DNA of 15,864 bases. It comes from CAG-390 sp964522215 (GTDB lineage Bacteria; Bacillota; Clostridia; Oscillospirales; CAG-272). Location of the stretch: NCBI GenBank assembly GCA_964522215.1, contig CAZFVR010000031.1:1-15864 (forward strand), in the 5' to 3' direction. Shown piece by piece: positions 14,497-15,864 of the stretch (the first letter of the stretch is position 1; each line of letters starts with the position of its first letter). Position numbers and translations under genes: made by a program. Below the pieces are notes generated by a model, which saw nothing but the letters and a program-made list of their open reading frames with translations, had not been told where the DNA came from and ran no database searches.

Positions 14497-14525
14497 TTGA
14501 CCAAGCCGAAAAAAAGTGATATAAT
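14497..14525 (+). promoter_or_regulatory. Sigma-A promoter of the GDPD gene (extended -10)
   Basis: TTGACC (14497-14502), a 17-base spacer and TATAAT (14520-14525) preceded by TGA. The predicted start near 14532 leaves a leader of only about 27 bases before the ATG at 14559. Confidence 0.82.
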
Positions 14526-14558
14526 ATTCTTATCTTGAACCCGAAAGGAATGATCAGC

Positions 14559-15422
14559 ATGAATACCTTTGATATTAAAAAGGATGCCGCCGAGCGCATC
14601 ATCATAGTTGCACACCGCGGCTCCTGCGGCGGAAACATCCCCTGCAACACGATGGCAGCGTATGAGATAGCCCTCCGCCACGGTGCCGACATGCTTGAGG
14701 TCGATGTAAGCCGCAGTGCAGACGGCACTCTTTGGATCCTTCACCCCAAGATGGAGTACATCCAACTTAACTATCTCGGCACACAGGCCGCTCCCCGCCT
14801 GCCCGATATGCATGACGATGAGATCCGCCGCCTGAGATATGTCAACACCGACCGCACCTACACCGAATGGCCGCTTTGCACGCTGGATGAGGTGTTTGAT
14901 GCCTTCCGCGGTCGCTGCTACATAAACATCGATAAGTTTTGGGAGAATCCGCGCGAGATATCCGATGCCATCTGCGCACACGGCATGCAGGAGCAGATAA
15001 TCGTTAAGACCTCGCCCAAGCCCGAGCTTTTTGATATTATCGAGGAATACGGCCGGGGCATACAGTACCTGCCCATACTCAAAAAGAATGATGCCGCGGC
15101 TCACGATGAGCTGCTGCGCCGCAATATCAGATACGTTGGCGCGGAGCTGGTGTTTGGAAATGATACCGACTACATCGCCACCCCCGAGTTTATCGATCGC
15201 CTGCACGGCGACGGCAAGCTCGTTTGGGGCAACTCCATCCTTTATAACTACCGCGTGCCGCTGGCGGGCGGACACTCGGATGACGTCTCGCTGACCGTCG
15301 ATCCCGCACAGGGCTGGGGTTGGCTGGCAGACCACGGATTTGATATAATCCAGACCGACTGGGTGCTGGCGCTGGCGCAGTACCTCAATGAGAGCGGAAA
15401 ACGCGTTGCAGGCAGAGGCTGA
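14559..15422 (+). CDS. Glycerophosphodiester phosphodiesterase (GDPD) family protein, variant active site
   Basis: A 287-residue TIM-barrel protein of the GDPD family, which hydrolyses glycerophosphodiesters to glycerol 3-phosphate and an alcohol. The HRG motif is H19-R20-G21, the metal-site ExD is E47-V-D49, and the second histidine is H62. Three usual motifs are altered: PENT reads P28-C-N-T31, the HD after the ExD strand reads H62-P63, and NIEIK reads N123-I-D125-K126. No signal peptide is visible, so it is probably cytoplasmic. AAAGGA is 9 bases before the ATG at 14559; the ATG at 14550 and a TTG at 14535 are too close to or upstream of it. It has its own promoter and terminator. Family membership is secure, substrate is not. 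Confidence 0.88.
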   Translation: MNTFDIKKDAAERIIIVAHRGSCGGNIPCNTMAAYEIALRHGADMLEVDVSRSADGTLWILHPKMEYIQLNYLGTQAAPRLPDMHDDEIRRLRYVNTDRTYTEWPLCTLDEVFDAFRGRCYINIDKFWENPREISDAICAHGMQEQIIVKTSPKPELFDIIEEYGRGIQYLPILKKNDAAAHDELLRRNIRYVGAELVFGNDTDYIATPEFIDRLHGDGKLVWGNSILYNYRVPLAGGHSDDVSLTVDPAQGWGWLADHGFDIIQTDWVLALAQYLNESGKRVAGRG

Positions 15423-15431
15423 TAATGTCCA

Positions 15432-15467
15432 CTCGGCGGCACCCGCAGGTGCCGCCGAGGAGCTTTT
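15432..15467 (+). terminator. Rho-independent terminator of the GDPD gene
   Basis: A perfect 12-bp stem (CTCGGCGGCACC and its complement, loop CGCA, 15432-15459) is followed by GAGCTTTTT, 9 bases after the gene's stop. Confidence 0.88.
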
Positions 15468-15509
15468 TGAGGAAAATTTCGGAGGTGAGATATTTTTTTC
15501 AGAAAAGGG

Positions 15510-15538
15510 TTGACAAGTCGCCCAAGGTGTGATATAAT
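15510..15538 (+). promoter_or_regulatory. Sigma-A promoter of the tRNA pair (extended -10)
   Basis: A consensus TTGACA (15510-15515), a 17-base spacer and TATAAT (15533-15538) with TGA before the -10. The start is near 15545, giving about 35 bases of precursor before tRNA-Leu. Confidence 0.92.
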
Positions 15539-15579
15539 ATATAGGCAATGAAAAAAGGGTTTTGCATTCCGCTTGCCGA

Positions 15580-15668
15580 GCCGGTGTGGCGGAACAGGCA
15601 GACGCCTTGGACTTAAAATCCAATGCTGCGAAAGCAGCGTACCGGTTCGACCCCGGTCACCGGCACCA
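15580..15668 (+). tRNA. tRNA-Leu (anticodon UAA)
   Basis: An 89-base tRNA including its encoded CCA. The acceptor arms GCCGGTG and CACCGGC pair fully, the anticodon stem TTGGA/TCCAA encloses the loop CTTAAAA with anticodon TAA, a long variable arm (GCTGC GAAA GCAGC) marks it as class II, and the T-arm holds GGTTCGACC. It reads UUA codons, and MnmE is known to modify the wobble uridine of such tRNAs. Confidence 0.96.
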
Positions 15669-15673
15669 TATAT

Positions 15674-15750
15674 CGCGGAGTGGAGCAGTTGGTAGCTCGT
15701 CGGGCTCATAACCCGGAGGCCGTGTGGTTCAAGTCCCACCTCCGCAACCA
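15674..15750 (+). tRNA. Initiator tRNA-fMet (anticodon CAU)
   Basis: A 77-base tRNA with encoded CCA and anticodon CAT. Two initiator hallmarks are visible: the first acceptor position is an unpaired C1/A72, and the anticodon stem carries three consecutive G-C pairs (GGG/CCC) next to the loop. It closely resembles the Bacillus initiator tRNA from memory. It lies 5 bases after tRNA-Leu in the same transcript. Confidence 0.95.
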
Positions 15751-15785
15751 AAAAACAACAGCACCTACGGGTGCTGTTGTTTTTT
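15751..15785 (+). terminator. Rho-independent terminator of the tRNA pair
   Basis: AAAAACAACAGCACC pairs perfectly with GGTGCTGTTGTTTTT over 15 bp with a TACG loop, ending in six T residues. It begins directly after the CCA of the initiator tRNA. Confidence 0.93.
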
Positions 15786-15864
15786 GCTTACGAAAGCTCA
15801 TCGCTTGAGCCACCACCAAGCCGCGAAGCGGGTCGGTCAGGGTTCGCGCAAAGGTGCGCGAGGG

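Noticed and set aside
14451..15623. 390-codon minus-strand open frame
   Set aside because: Antisense to the GDPD gene, running through its terminator, the tRNA promoter and into tRNA-Leu; not a plausible gene.
15786..15864. Possible gene start or mobile-element end at the right edge
   Set aside because: Only small hairpins such as CGCGC/GCGCG near 15845-15860 are visible; too short to assign.

Overview
The window looks like a chromosomal segment of a fairly GC-rich member of the Bacillota, most likely an uncultured gut-type Clostridia. This is inferred from strong AAAGGAGG-type ribosome binding sites, textbook sigma-A promoters with 17-base spacers, a low-GC-type gene repertoire (MreD, class B PBP2, CPBP protease, split transketolase, DUF1846), and tRNA genes that encode their CCA ends. 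No phage, transposon, integrase or CRISPR array is visible.

Layout. (1) Bases 1-266 hold no gene. They carry an unassigned, highly structured element with a minus-strand terminator. (2) Bases 267-6759, plus strand: a cell-elongation block (mreD, a CPBP-family intramembrane protease, a PBP2-type transpeptidase), a pyridoxal/pyridoxamine-type kinase 4 bases after PBP2, then mnmE (tRNA wobble-uridine modification GTPase), ending at a 15-bp hairpin. (3) Bases 6828-12179, minus strand: two carbohydrate units. The promoter-proximal one is split transketolase (N-subunit, C-subunit) followed by a divergent GpsA-family dehydrogenase. The second, with its own promoter, is a xylose-isomerase-like TIM-barrel protein followed by a Gfo/Idh/MocA oxidoreductase. 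(4) Bases 12388-13998, minus strand: a single DUF1846 gene with its own promoter and terminator. (5) Bases 14100-15864, plus strand: secG, a variant glycerophosphodiester phosphodiesterase, and a tRNA-Leu(UAA)/initiator tRNA-Met pair, each unit with its own perfect promoter and terminator.

How the genes work together. mreD and PBP2 act in lateral wall synthesis, and the CPBP protease between them is an unusual companion. The five minus-strand sugar genes supply redox, isomerase and C2-transfer activities that could form one pathway for an unidentified sugar or polyol. The substrate cannot be read from sequence. The rest is housekeeping: translation (mnmE, tRNAs), secretion (secG), cofactor salvage (kinase).

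I see no clear novel defence or mobile system. The best candidates for something undescribed are the structured element before mreD, the sugar cluster with its off-consensus GpsA homologue, and the GDPD-like protein with altered active-site motifs.
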